From Prosthecobacter debontii (lineage in GTDB: Bacteria; Verrucomicrobiota; Verrucomicrobiia; Verrucomicrobiales; Verrucomicrobiaceae): 63,835 nucleotides of DNA. Positions 11,025 through 19,684 of the stretch are shown here, piece after piece. How positions within the stretch are numbered: position 1 is the stretch's first letter; each line of letters opens with the position of its first letter. The position numbers were made by a program, and so were the translations under genes. The notes below the pieces were generated by a model, which saw only the letters and a list, made by a program, of their open reading frames with translations, did not search any database and was not told the origin of the DNA. The stretch spans positions 1 to 63,835 of the forward strand of contig CAMBPS010000007.1 in the NCBI GenBank assembly GCA_945869675.1. The letters are read 5' to 3'.

Positions 11025-11909
11025 ATGAATCAAAAAATTGCCTTTGTCGGAGTCGGTCGCATGGGAGCCAATATGGCCCGTAGGCTGAAGGATTGCGGAT
11101 ACACGATCAGTGCAGTCTTTGATTCCTACCGGACCACGGCTATCAGCCTAGCAACGGAATTAGGCTGTGCAGCCCCGGAGACGCTGGCGGAAGTCACTGC
11201 TTCAGCGGATGTCATTTTTACGGTTGTCACCAATGATGCCTCCATGCGAGGCATCTTCTTTGAGCCAGAGGACAGCTTGTTGAAGAATGCCAGTGGCAAG
11301 ATCTTCATCAATTGCGCCACCCTTTCACCTACCATACAAAAGGAAGTGTATGCAGCTGCAGAGGCCGCCGGCGCGAATAGCCTAGAAGCAGCGATGGCTT
11401 CCAGCATCAGCCATGCCCGCGAAGGCAAACTTTACCTGATGCTTGCTGGAAATGAGGCCGTCTATCAGACCGTGCTGCCCATCATCGAGCAAATGAGCGT
11501 GAATCGCCGCTTCATCGGTGGCCCGGGTCGTGCCGCCGAAGTGAAGGCTCTCGTGAACATGGTCATGAACATCAATACGGCAGGTCTGGCTGAAGGTCTG
11601 GGATTAGCAGCTGCTCTTGGCCACGATTTAAATATGATCCGCGAGGTCTTTTCTCAGACAGGTGCCAATAGCCGCGTCTTGGAAACGGATGGTGGAGACA
11701 TGGTCGCCCGCGAGCATGATTGCTGGTTTTCAGCTGAACATGCAGCGAAGGATAGCGGGATCGCCCAAGGTGTGGCCCGCGAGTTACATCTTAATCTGCC
11801 GCTGAATGATGCAACGAAAGCCCAGTACGATAAGATGACCACTCTTGGTTTGGGTGGGCTAGACAAATCAGGCATTGCCGAATTGACCTTTAAAGGACGT
11901 CACGCGTGA
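11025..11909 (+). CDS. NAD(P)-dependent beta-hydroxyacid dehydrogenase (3-hydroxyisobutyrate dehydrogenase family)
   Basis: 294 residues. The Rossmann motif GVGRMGANMARRL is at residues 8-20, the FINCATLSP stretch fits the substrate-binding S/T site, and KALVNMVMN carries the family's catalytic Lys. The enzymes oxidise small beta-hydroxyacids such as 3-hydroxyisobutyrate, tartronate semialdehyde or glyoxylate products; the substrate cannot be told from sequence here. I start at the ATG at 11025, where the family begins, although the frame is open far upstream inside the DUF1552 gene. The stop overlaps the GTG start of the next gene by four bases. Confidence 0.88.
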   Translation: MNQKIAFVGVGRMGANMARRLKDCGYTISAVFDSYRTTAISLATELGCAAPETLAEVTASADVIFTVVTNDASMRGIFFEPEDSLLKNASGKIFINCATLSPTIQKEVYAAAEAAGANSLEAAMASSISHAREGKLYLMLAGNEAVYQTVLPIIEQMSVNRRFIGGPGRAAEVKALVNMVMNINTAGLAEGLGLAAALGHDLNMIREVFSQTGANSRVLETDGGDMVAREHDCWFSAEHAAKDSGIAQGVARELHLNLPLNDATKAQYDKMTTLGLGGLDKSGIAELTFKGRHA

Positions 11910-12820
11910 GCCCTGAACTGTATCAAAACTTGTTAACAGAAGGTGGTTGCCTAGATCTTTCCGCGAGAGCTAAATGGCGACTCTCGGGCGCAGATCGAGT
12001 CCGCTACCTCAATGGACAAGTCACTCACGATGTGCGACAGGCAAAAGCAGCCTCAGCCTTGCATGCCTGTGTCACCAATCTAAAAGGTAAAATCGAGGGT
12101 GCTATCTTCATTCATGTCATGGAGGATTTCCTGATCCTCGATGCCCCAGAGGCACTTCGTGAAAGTTTAGGCATACGGCTGGAACGCTACATCATCGCTG
12201 ATGACGCATTGCTAGAGGACATCACGGAGGAGTGGCAGATCTGGCACTGTTTTGGGAAAATCGCCCCGGAATCAATCCAGGCAGAACTTATCGGCACGGG
12301 CGGTCGCCTCGTTATCAGCCAGCGTCTGGGCCTGCCGGGGTGTGACTGGTGGCATCCTATTTCGGCGAAAGCACCAACACTGCCCACAAGCCCACTGACG
12401 GCTGAGGAGGCCGAGTGCTTCCGTATTCTTCAGAAGATTCCTGATAGCCCGAACGAGCTGAATCCAGACACGTTTCCGCAAGAGGCTGGTTTAGAAAAAC
12501 AAACCATGAGCTACACCAAAGGCTGCTATATTGGTCAGGAGATTCTTTCCCGTATCAAGACAACAGGCAAAATGCCACGTGAAATGATAGCCTGGCAGTC
12601 CAATGGCACTCAACCGATTGGGACCGGAGCCTCTCTGTCTTTAGCTGGAAAAGTCATCGGCACTGTCACAAGTCAAACAAGAGACCCGCTTTCAGGACGT
12701 CCGGTGGGACTTGGCTTCGTTCGCCAAGGGCTAGTGTCGGTGGATTCAGAGTTGCTTGTCGCTGATGAAGTGTCTAGTATCCAAGCTGTTGTCAAAATAA
12801 CTTCCCTCTTCAATCCATGA
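11906..12820 (+). CDS. ygfZ: YgfZ-like folate-binding protein (GcvT fold)
   Basis: 304 residues, starting at a GTG that overlaps the upstream stop. The diagnostic YgfZ motif KGCYIGQE is present near residue 207, within the aminomethyltransferase-like fold; QEAGLEKQTMSY precedes it. YgfZ/IBA57 proteins bind tetrahydrofolate and help build or repair certain iron-sulfur enzymes, and do not do glycine cleavage. Its neighbours do not narrow its targets. The downstream lipoprotein gene overlaps its stop (ATGA). Confidence 0.88.
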   Translation: MSPELYQNLLTEGGCLDLSARAKWRLSGADRVRYLNGQVTHDVRQAKAASALHACVTNLKGKIEGAIFIHVMEDFLILDAPEALRESLGIRLERYIIADDALLEDITEEWQIWHCFGKIAPESIQAELIGTGGRLVISQRLGLPGCDWWHPISAKAPTLPTSPLTAEEAECFRILQKIPDSPNELNPDTFPQEAGLEKQTMSYTKGCYIGQEILSRIKTTGKMPREMIAWQSNGTQPIGTGASLSLAGKVIGTVTSQTRDPLSGRPVGLGFVRQGLVSVDSELLVADEVSSIQAVVKITSLFNP

Positions 12821-13170
12821 GCTTTACTCGAATTCTCTTAACTTTCACCAGTCTTCTGGCCTTCATTTTCTTGACGTCTTGTGAGCTTCTCGGCACGAAC
12901 GATATCGCAACTACAAATCCAACAGTCGAACAGCTCGATACGCTGGATCAGAAGTGGGGCCTAGCGCCCCGTAAATCACGCGGTGGCCCTCGTCGTAGTT
13001 TTCAATATGTCGAGCCAACAGGTGGCAGCGCGGCGCAATCAGCTTCAGCACCCACCCCAGCAGCTTCCATACCGGCTCGTGAGACAGTTTCAGGTCTGCC
13101 CCCAATCAGCCTAAATCCTGAGCCGCCAGCCGCAAATGCTCCCGTTGTCGCTCCTAGTACCCTGCGTTAA
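12817..13170 (+). CDS. Small lipoprotein, unknown function
   Basis: 117 residues. A classic lipoprotein signal with lipobox LTSC places the mature N-terminus at Cys 22. The mature part has no known domain: a short acidic and Thr-rich region, a basic patch (PRKSRGGPRRS), then a Pro/Ala-rich tail likely to be unfolded. The ATG overlaps the ygfZ stop by four bases, so it is in the same operon. Function unknown. Confidence 0.75.
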   Translation: MSFTRILLTFTSLLAFIFLTSCELLGTNDIATTNPTVEQLDTLDQKWGLAPRKSRGGPRRSFQYVEPTGGSAAQSASAPTPAASIPARETVSGLPPISLNPEPPAANAPVVAPSTLR

Positions 13171-13187
13171 TTTTGTCCTAAACAGTC

Positions 13188-14087
13188 GTGAAGCACTGCA
13201 CAACTCGCCTCTCTGTCATGCTAGCTCTGGCAGCTTTAGTCGCAGCCCCAGGACAAGAAATAACGCGAACCCCTAGTGGCACTCCAGCACTTCCACCATT
13301 GCAACGCCTTGCCAATGAGGCCCAGCAGGCGCTTTTCAGTGCTGCAGACCGTGCGACAGGACCCAAAACAAGCGTGGCACCTAATGGTGGCCAAGTCACT
13401 ACCACGGCGCGTAAAGCCACCTTCTCTGCGCCGAAACTGGAAGACCCATCAGCCTGGAAAAAAGACAGCCATCATAAATTGGCAATCATGACTGTCAGCT
13501 TCGGCGGCAATGTCGAAGAGGTCATGTTTGAACTTTACTCACAGGACGCTCCGATGACCGTTTCAAACTTTCTGGATAACGTTGAAACAGGCGCTTACAA
13601 CGGCCTTGCCTTTCACCGCGCGATTCAGGGGTTCATTGTTCAGACGGGTGATCCTCTAACCGCAGATGAAGCCTCTCGTGAACGCTGGGGCACAGGAGGC
13701 GAGGGCAAAAGCGTGCCTGCCGAAATCAAACGCCAGCACCGAAAAGGCGCTGTGGCCATGGGCCGCAAGAGTGACAAAACCAATCCGGATAAAAAATCCA
13801 ATGGCTATCAGTTTTATTTTTCCCTCGGCAATCACACTTCTCTAGATAGCAATTACACCGTCTTCGGCCAAGTCGTTTCAGGCATTGAAGTGCTAGAGCG
13901 CATCTCCAAAATGCCCGTGGATAGCAATGACTGCCCCATCGCCCGGATCGATGTCAAAAGCATCAAAATGAATGATCACAAAGGTCCGCTGTTTGTATCC
14001 ACTCAGAATGACGGCGACAGCCCAAAGTATAGTAAACCCTCCTCAGCAAGAGGACCCTTTGGTCGTTTCCTCAATAGCGTCTGGTAA
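13188..14087 (+). CDS. Cyclophilin-type peptidyl-prolyl isomerase, exported
   Basis: 299 residues from a GTG at 13188. An N-terminal signal (about 1-24) is followed by a 70-residue linker and a cyclophilin domain (about 95-265) with GLAFHRAIQGFIVQTGDP, which holds the catalytic Arg, and FYFSLGNHTSLDSNYTVFGQV. It should catalyse proline isomerisation during folding of exported proteins. A basic tail of about 35 residues follows the domain. It is the second periplasmic isomerase in this window after the FKBP at 6995, and lies 17 bases after the lipoprotein gene. Confidence 0.9.
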   Translation: MKHCTTRLSVMLALAALVAAPGQEITRTPSGTPALPPLQRLANEAQQALFSAADRATGPKTSVAPNGGQVTTTARKATFSAPKLEDPSAWKKDSHHKLAIMTVSFGGNVEEVMFELYSQDAPMTVSNFLDNVETGAYNGLAFHRAIQGFIVQTGDPLTADEASRERWGTGGEGKSVPAEIKRQHRKGAVAMGRKSDKTNPDKKSNGYQFYFSLGNHTSLDSNYTVFGQVVSGIEVLERISKMPVDSNDCPIARIDVKSIKMNDHKGPLFVSTQNDGDSPKYSKPSSARGPFGRFLNSVW

Positions 14088-14107
14088 AGCGCTTCGTCCC
14101 AGACCCA

Positions 14108-14902
14108 ATGATTCATTCAACTGCTGTAGTTCACCCGACCGCTCAGATCGATTCCAGCGTCGAAATCGGGCCCTATGTCATCATCGACGGACCTGCAAAA
14201 ATAGCCGAAGGGTGCCGGATTGAATCCCACGCACAGATTATCGGACAAGTCGAAATCGGCCCAGATTGTGTCATTGGTCGTGCTGCCATCATCGGCACAG
14301 ACCCACAAGATCTAGGTTTTGTTCCCCAAACAGACAGCAGAGTCGTCATGGGGGCTAAAAACGTCATTCGCGAGCACGTCACCATCCATCGCGGCAGTAA
14401 GCCTGGCAGCGCCACTGCATTGGGCGACGAAAACTTCCTCATGGTTGGTGTCCATCTCGCCCATGATGTTCAACTCGGGAATAAAAACATCCTAGCCAAT
14501 TGCTGCATGCTAGCCGGGCACATTCATCTTGGGAATAACACCTTCATCGGGGGTGGAGCAGTGTTTCACCAATTCATTCGTATCGGTGATTCCTGTGTGA
14601 TTCAGGGCAACGGTAGCTTTGGCAAAGACATCCCCCATTTCAGTTCGGCTATGCGCACTAATCGCATCACCGGCCTGAACATTGTCGGTCTCCGTCGTCA
14701 GGGATACACCAGCGAGCAACGCGCCTCCATTAAAGAGCTTTTCCACATCCTTTTTTGTTCTGGCAAAAACATGACTCAGGCACTTGCCGCCGCCAAGCAG
14801 CGTCAGTGGCTCGAGCCAGCATCCCGCTTGCTCGACTTTGCCTCAGCCCCCACCAAGCGTGGCATCTGCCCCTGGCGTGGAGAGGTAGATATCACGGATT
14901 GA
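14108..14902 (+). CDS. lpxA: UDP-N-acetylglucosamine acyltransferase LpxA
   Basis: 264 residues, the usual LpxA length. It has the left-handed helix of hexapeptide repeats over about residues 1-190, the catalytic-His segment HLAHDVQLG, the EHVTIHRGS stretch, GGGAVFHQFIRIG, and the helical C-terminal domain starting near GLRRQGYTS. It adds the first 3-hydroxyacyl chain to UDP-GlcNAc in lipid A synthesis, which implies a lipopolysaccharide outer membrane. The rest of the lpx genes (lpxC, fabZ, lpxD, lpxB) are not adjacent, unlike in proteobacteria. It follows the cyclophilin gene by 20 bases. Confidence 0.96.
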   Translation: MIHSTAVVHPTAQIDSSVEIGPYVIIDGPAKIAEGCRIESHAQIIGQVEIGPDCVIGRAAIIGTDPQDLGFVPQTDSRVVMGAKNVIREHVTIHRGSKPGSATALGDENFLMVGVHLAHDVQLGNKNILANCCMLAGHIHLGNNTFIGGGAVFHQFIRIGDSCVIQGNGSFGKDIPHFSSAMRTNRITGLNIVGLRRQGYTSEQRASIKELFHILFCSGKNMTQALAAAKQRQWLEPASRLLDFASAPTKRGICPWRGEVDITD

Positions 14903-15017
14903 TTGAATCATTCACCTAAAAGCCAAATCGGTGAGTCTTTAAGAGGTTGCAAGGAATGACGGACAGTCCTTCAAAGGGGTTGCCTCTGGGGAGATTCGCA
15001 TCTTTGTTGACCTCACT

Positions 15018-15842
15018 ATGACACGAACCTCTTTCCGCTATCTCACGGTCTTGGCTTTGGCTTCGGCTTTATATCCTACTTCAGTTCTACGCGCTGAGTC
15101 GGCTAAGGCTGCGGTGCAGGAGTTTGATCCGCAAGCTTTCCCTGGCCAAGTTGTGGATGATGTGGTCGTGCCGGTTCCGAGTGAGGTTTTCAGTGTCTTG
15201 GATAAATTGGGTGAACCCAACTGGCGGCATGAATTGCGCGATGTGGACTTCCCAAAATCTTCTGACCGCACGAAGCTTGCTCTGATGTTCGGCATGGTGG
15301 TAGCAGAGGGCTTTGTATCCGTGCAAGCTGAGGACAAGGAAAAGGTCAAAGACATCGGACGTGAAGTCATTGATCTAGCCACGGCTCTGGGCTTAATCAA
15401 AGCGGTTCGTCCTCATGCACAAGCAATCCTTGATGCAGCCGACAAAGAACATTGGAGTGCGATCCGAAAAGAATTCGACCAAACTCAAAAGACAGTGCGT
15501 GATTCTATGGAACAGATGAAGGATGTGGATCTTTCACAATGTGTCAGCATGGGTGGCTGGTTACGCGGCACGGCAAGTGTGACTTCTGTCGTAAGTAAGA
15601 ATTTCTCAGCTGACCGAGCTGAGTTGCTGAATCAACCCATGCTAGTCGAGCACTTCCTAGCAACCATCAATAAAATGGGCTCGAACATGAAAGGGCACGC
15701 CATCATAGCTGACATCTCTAAAGGTTTGACTGGAATCTTAGCGAAGATGGAAGGCGCGGTTGATGGCTTCACCAAAGAGTCTGTGAGCGACATAGGCAAG
15801 ACTTGTGATGATCTTCTTAGCAAGATCAAAGCTGCCAAATAA
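15018..15842 (+). CDS. Secreted protein of unknown function
   Basis: 274 residues with a clear signal peptide (about 1-28, ending VLRAES). The mature protein appears mostly helical, with heptad-like Lys and Glu patterns around residues 140-170 and repeated Met. I recognise no domain. The next gene begins 40 bases on and is also a small secreted protein, so the pair is probably co-expressed. Confidence 0.75.
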   Translation: MTRTSFRYLTVLALASALYPTSVLRAESAKAAVQEFDPQAFPGQVVDDVVVPVPSEVFSVLDKLGEPNWRHELRDVDFPKSSDRTKLALMFGMVVAEGFVSVQAEDKEKVKDIGREVIDLATALGLIKAVRPHAQAILDAADKEHWSAIRKEFDQTQKTVRDSMEQMKDVDLSQCVSMGGWLRGTASVTSVVSKNFSADRAELLNQPMLVEHFLATINKMGSNMKGHAIIADISKGLTGILAKMEGAVDGFTKESVSDIGKTCDDLLSKIKAAK

Positions 15843-15882
15843 CGCTCTGCCTAAGCTCAAGAAACTTTTCAGATCTGCCTCC

Positions 15883-16335
15883 ATGTCATTCAACACTCGT
15901 TTTCTTCTTCGTTGTTCAGCAACGCTTATCCTGGTGACCCTGTGCTTCACGGCAACACGCAGCCACGCCACCGTTGATGATGCCCATGGTTTTGCTATGG
16001 AGGCTGCAATGCCTTTCGTTGAGCAGGGTTTCATCGTGCGTGAAGATTACTGGAATGGTGAGGTCAAGAGTGGTCAGAAGCTGATGATCAAACACCAGAT
16101 GTTCAAAGGCAATGAATACGCTTTTTGGCTGGGGACGGCTAATGACGGGGTAACATTTGAGCTTAAAGTCTTGGATGAAAAAGGAAAAGAAATCACGATC
16201 GATTCCAAAACCAGCGGCATGTTTGCCAGTGTTCGAGTCAATCCACCCAAGACTGGAACCTACAGCATTGTTTTCTCTGTGACTTCGAAAAAAGAAGTCG
16301 GTTTATTCTGGGCTTTAGCTTACGGTTACCGTTGA
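15883..16335 (+). CDS. Small secreted protein, pre-peptidase C-terminal-like fold
   Basis: 150 residues from the ATG at 15883; the longer upstream reading overlaps the preceding gene and is unlikely. A signal peptide ends near HATVDD. The mature part alternates charged and hydrophobic residues and ends with GTYSIVFSVTSKKEVG, which resembles the small beta-sandwich of bacterial pre-peptidase C-terminal domains that handle polar small molecules; that is a resemblance only. Probably in one transcript with the upstream secreted protein. Confidence 0.7.
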   Translation: MSFNTRFLLRCSATLILVTLCFTATRSHATVDDAHGFAMEAAMPFVEQGFIVREDYWNGEVKSGQKLMIKHQMFKGNEYAFWLGTANDGVTFELKVLDEKGKEITIDSKTSGMFASVRVNPPKTGTYSIVFSVTSKKEVGLFWALAYGYR

Positions 16336-16427
16336 TCCGAGACGCTCATTCCGCGCTCTTCAAGCTCTACCGGATACTTTAAACGGGCGATAAGAAACAC
16401 ACGATTCAGCATTTTTGTCATCGGCCC

Positions 16428-17429
16428 ATGGCCATAGAAACACTTACCTATGAATCTCCCCAGTTTCTCCAAAAACTGGTAGGGCATGATCTAGCAGGGT
16501 TGCGCGTCATTGCCGACCTCTTTGAGGTTCATTTGACGTCACGAGATAGCTGGGTGCGAATCGATGGCGAAGTAACCTCCGTCCTGGCGGCACGGGATGT
16601 TTTTCTTCAATTGGAAAAGGTGGGCCGCCAAGGCGGCGACATCTCACCTGCCATGATTCGGCTAGTCGCAGAAAGTGTGCAGACTGAACAAGGAGATCAG
16701 CCCGCAGCATCAATCATGATGCTAAAGCTGACGACCTCAAACAAGAAGCCGCCTGTTTTAGCAAAGACCCGCAGTCAGATTGGCTATGTGCAAGCCATGC
16801 GGGATCATGAAGTGGTGTTTGGTGTGGGACCGGCAGGAACAGGTAAAACTTATCTAGCTATGGCTCATGGCTTGCATTTGCTCCGCGAAAAGTCAGTACA
16901 ACGGCTCATCCTAACTCGCCCCGCCGTGGAAGCGGGAGAAGCCTTGGGATTTCTTCCGGGCGACTTGAAAGAGAAGATTTTTCCATATCTGCGCCCTTTA
17001 TACGATGCTCTCTATGAGATGATGGAGCTTGAGGAGGCTGAGCGGCTCATCGAGAAAGGGGCTATCGAAATCGCTCCACTGGCCTACATGCGTGGACGAA
17101 CTCTAAAAAATGCTTTTATCATTTTAGACGAAGCTCAAAATACGACGACAGAGCAGATGCTCATGTTTTTAACCCGCCTCGGAGAAGGCGCACGCTGCGT
17201 GATTACGGGAGATCCATCTCAGGTGGACTTGCGCAGGCATGTGAAATCAGGCCTTCGAGAGGCCGTGGAGGTCCTTCAAGGTGTTCCTGGAGTTAAGTTT
17301 GTGAACTTTTTAGCTAGGGACATTGTGCGACTACCAGTGGTTCAACGGATTATTGAAGCTTATGATCGGCATCGCAGGGCCCTAGAAGAAGCCAAATTTG
17401 AGAAGACTGCTCAAGCGAACAAGAAATGA
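16428..17429 (+). CDS. phoH: PhoH-like ATPase / RNA-associated protein
   Basis: 333 residues. The N-terminal third resembles the KH-like RNA-binding part found in PhoH (about 25-75). The ATPase domain has Walker A GPAGTGKTYLA (about residue 136) and Walker B IILDEAQNTT (about 235), plus ITGDPSQVDL. PhoH proteins are linked to RNA and ribosome metabolism. It is the first gene of a phoH / 7TM-HD / ybeY cluster that also occurs in Firmicutes, with 72 bases to the next start. Confidence 0.93.
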   Translation: MAIETLTYESPQFLQKLVGHDLAGLRVIADLFEVHLTSRDSWVRIDGEVTSVLAARDVFLQLEKVGRQGGDISPAMIRLVAESVQTEQGDQPAASIMMLKLTTSNKKPPVLAKTRSQIGYVQAMRDHEVVFGVGPAGTGKTYLAMAHGLHLLREKSVQRLILTRPAVEAGEALGFLPGDLKEKIFPYLRPLYDALYEMMELEEAERLIEKGAIEIAPLAYMRGRTLKNAFIILDEAQNTTTEQMLMFLTRLGEGARCVITGDPSQVDLRRHVKSGLREAVEVLQGVPGVKFVNFLARDIVRLPVVQRIIEAYDRHRRALEEAKFEKTAQANKK

Positions 17430-17501
17430 AGCAAAACGTTTCTTGTCCGAGAGACATCATGTGTTAGCTTGCTCACCCAGATTTTCCCACACACCACACC
17501 G

Positions 17502-19205
17502 ATGTTTGAATCCATTCGCCGGGCAAAACTACAACGAGAAGGTCTTTCTTGTGGCAAAAAACGTCGCAAGCATCAGGAAGGCGATTTGGTCGATGAGTTG
17601 CGGACACATCCAGCAGCAACCGTTGGCGTCTATGTTCTTTTCTTTTTAGCAATCGGTTTCCTCATGAAACTAGCTGCAGCAGCAGTGCCAGGAACCGTGC
17701 AGCCCCAGGTCACTGCCTATCTATGCGCAGCAGTCATTGCTGGAGCCATAGTGGTTCATCTGCTAGTGGCGCTGCATGAAGAGGTCACGGACAACACAGA
17801 GCTCGTTTTGGTTTTAGGCAGCCTTTTGCTACAAATAGTTGCTAGCGTGGCCATGACAGACTTTGGCTATCAAAATAGCTGGAGCGGTGCACTGCTGATT
17901 TTGGCGTTACCACACGCGCTTTGTCCCATGGTTTTGTCAGTCATCTTAGGGCGCAACATTGGGCTTTTTGGAGCCATCTACTCCACACTTTTGGGTGCCA
18001 TGGTTTTTGCTGGCATCAATCCTCTGACTTATCTGGCCTGCTCATCACTGGTAGGGTTTCTCGTGGTTTTGTTCACCAAACGAGTCCGTCGCAGGAATCG
18101 ATTGTTCATGGCAGGTCTCTACATAGGAACCTTCGCGGCTTTATTTTCCCTATTACTGCATGAAACTTCTGGCGCCATCGAATCAGCTACGATCACTCGT
18201 ATTGTTGGGATTCCCCTGGCGGTTGGAGTTCTGACTGGATTATTCGTCGGTGGCGGAATGCCTGTGATTGAAAGCCTCTTTGGGGTAACTACCGAGGTGT
18301 CTTGGCTTGAGCAGGCAGATTTGAATCATCCGTTGATGAAGCGTTTGAGCATTGAAGCTCCTGGCACCTATCACCACAGCTTAGTCGTTGCCAATCTCTC
18401 TGAAGCAGCCGCTGAAGCCATCGGGGCAAACGCAGGAATGACGCGTGTCTGCGCTTATTTTCATGACATCGGAAAGCTGACCAAACCTGAGTACTTCATC
18501 GAAAACATGGACCCGGCGATCAATCCGCATGAGGACCTGACTGCCCGTATGAGCGCGCTGATATTGATCGCTCACGTCAAAGATGGTGTCGATTTGGCCA
18601 TCAAACATAAGCTGAACTGCAGTATTATTGATGTGATCGAGCAGCATCACGGCACTTCATTGGCTTGGTATTTTTACAAGCGCGCTCTCGATCAAAAAGC
18701 GCAAATGCTACGGCTGGTTGAAGAAGGTAAATCTAAGGAAGATGACGTTCCACAGGTCAGCGAAGAAGTCTTCCGTTATCCAGGCCCAAGACCCCAATTC
18801 AAAGAATCCGCCATCATTTCATTGGCAGATGCCGTGGAGAGCGCTTCTCGTGTTCTGGAAAAGCCCAACGCTTCCCGTGTAGAGACCTTGGTCGACGAAT
18901 TAGTTCAGAATCGAATGCTGGATGGTCAGCTCGATGAGTGCGATCTCACCATAGCAGAACTTGCCAAGGTGAAGGCAAGTTTTGTAAAGACGCTTCTGAG
19001 TATGATGCATAGCCGCATTAAATATCAAAAGGCTACGGAGACAGCTACCACTAGTTTTAATCTCCCTAAGGATGGGGCGGTCACCAGTGCGCTGCAAGAT
19101 GGTCGCTCAATCTCCATGAAGCCATCTTTCACATCGACATTGAACCCTGAAGGCCAAGAGAAAAAGAAGCGGCCTACGCGGAAACCGCCTGCGTCTGCTG
19201 CCTAA
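17502..19205 (+). CDS. 7TM-HD family membrane phosphohydrolase (PgpH-like), sensor domain absent
   Basis: 567 residues from the ATG at 17502. About eight hydrophobic segments lie between residues 40 and 280, then a cytoplasmic HD domain (about 285-470) with TYHHSLVVANLSEAAAEAIG, the metal pair FHDIGK, and IEQHHG. In Firmicutes the homologue PgpH breaks down cyclic di-AMP; that is the likely but unproven activity. The large extracellular domain that usually sits after the first membrane helix is missing: the first helix leads within a short loop to the second. The stop and the ybeY start share a base (TAATG). Confidence 0.88.
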   Translation: MFESIRRAKLQREGLSCGKKRRKHQEGDLVDELRTHPAATVGVYVLFFLAIGFLMKLAAAAVPGTVQPQVTAYLCAAVIAGAIVVHLLVALHEEVTDNTELVLVLGSLLLQIVASVAMTDFGYQNSWSGALLILALPHALCPMVLSVILGRNIGLFGAIYSTLLGAMVFAGINPLTYLACSSLVGFLVVLFTKRVRRRNRLFMAGLYIGTFAALFSLLLHETSGAIESATITRIVGIPLAVGVLTGLFVGGGMPVIESLFGVTTEVSWLEQADLNHPLMKRLSIEAPGTYHHSLVVANLSEAAAEAIGANAGMTRVCAYFHDIGKLTKPEYFIENMDPAINPHEDLTARMSALILIAHVKDGVDLAIKHKLNCSIIDVIEQHHGTSLAWYFYKRALDQKAQMLRLVEEGKSKEDDVPQVSEEVFRYPGPRPQFKESAIISLADAVESASRVLEKPNASRVETLVDELVQNRMLDGQLDECDLTIAELAKVKASFVKTLLSMMHSRIKYQKATETATTSFNLPKDGAVTSALQDGRSISMKPSFTSTLNPEGQEKKKRPTRKPPASAA

Positions 19206-19642
19206 TGCCTGCCCTAAAGCTCTACAACCGCCAGCGGCAACATAAGCCGAGTCTTCCATGGCTGAGAAGGGTCATTAAAGCCGCATTACCATTATGTGAA
19301 GCTGAAGCCAAGTCATCTAAAGCTCCCCTATTGAATCTTGATGAGATAGAATTCACCATCATCAGCGACCCTGAAATTAGCCGTGTGCATGCTGAATTCC
19401 TAGAGGACCCGACCCCGACAGACGTCATCACCTTTCATCATGGAGAAATCCTTGTTAGTGCCGATACAGCCGTCCGACAAGGTGCCGAACATGGTCAGAC
19501 ATTAGATCAGGAACTGGCATTATATCTCATTCATGGTCTGATGCACCTTGGAGGCTGGGAAGATGATGAGGAATCGGAGGCCAAAGAGATGACACAAAGG
19601 CAGGAACGCATCCTCAAAAGTGTCACGACACAATTGCTGTAA
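19205..19642 (+). CDS. ybeY: YbeY rRNA maturation endoribonuclease, variant metal site
   Basis: 145 residues. YbeY processes 16S rRNA and checks late ribosomes using a zinc ion held by three His in the motif HxxxHxxxxxH. Here the segment is HGLMHLGGWED (residues 110-120): the first two His are present and the third position is Asp 120. The upstream FLEDPTPTDVITF signature is normal. Asp can bind metal, so the enzyme may still be active. It overlaps the 7TM-HD stop by one base, which indicates translational coupling. Confidence 0.9.
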   Translation: MPALKLYNRQRQHKPSLPWLRRVIKAALPLCEAEAKSSKAPLLNLDEIEFTIISDPEISRVHAEFLEDPTPTDVITFHHGEILVSADTAVRQGAEHGQTLDQELALYLIHGLMHLGGWEDDEESEAKEMTQRQERILKSVTTQLL

Positions 19643-19684
19643 ACAACTTCAACTGCAAAGCGCAGAGTAACGTATGTTGAGCTC

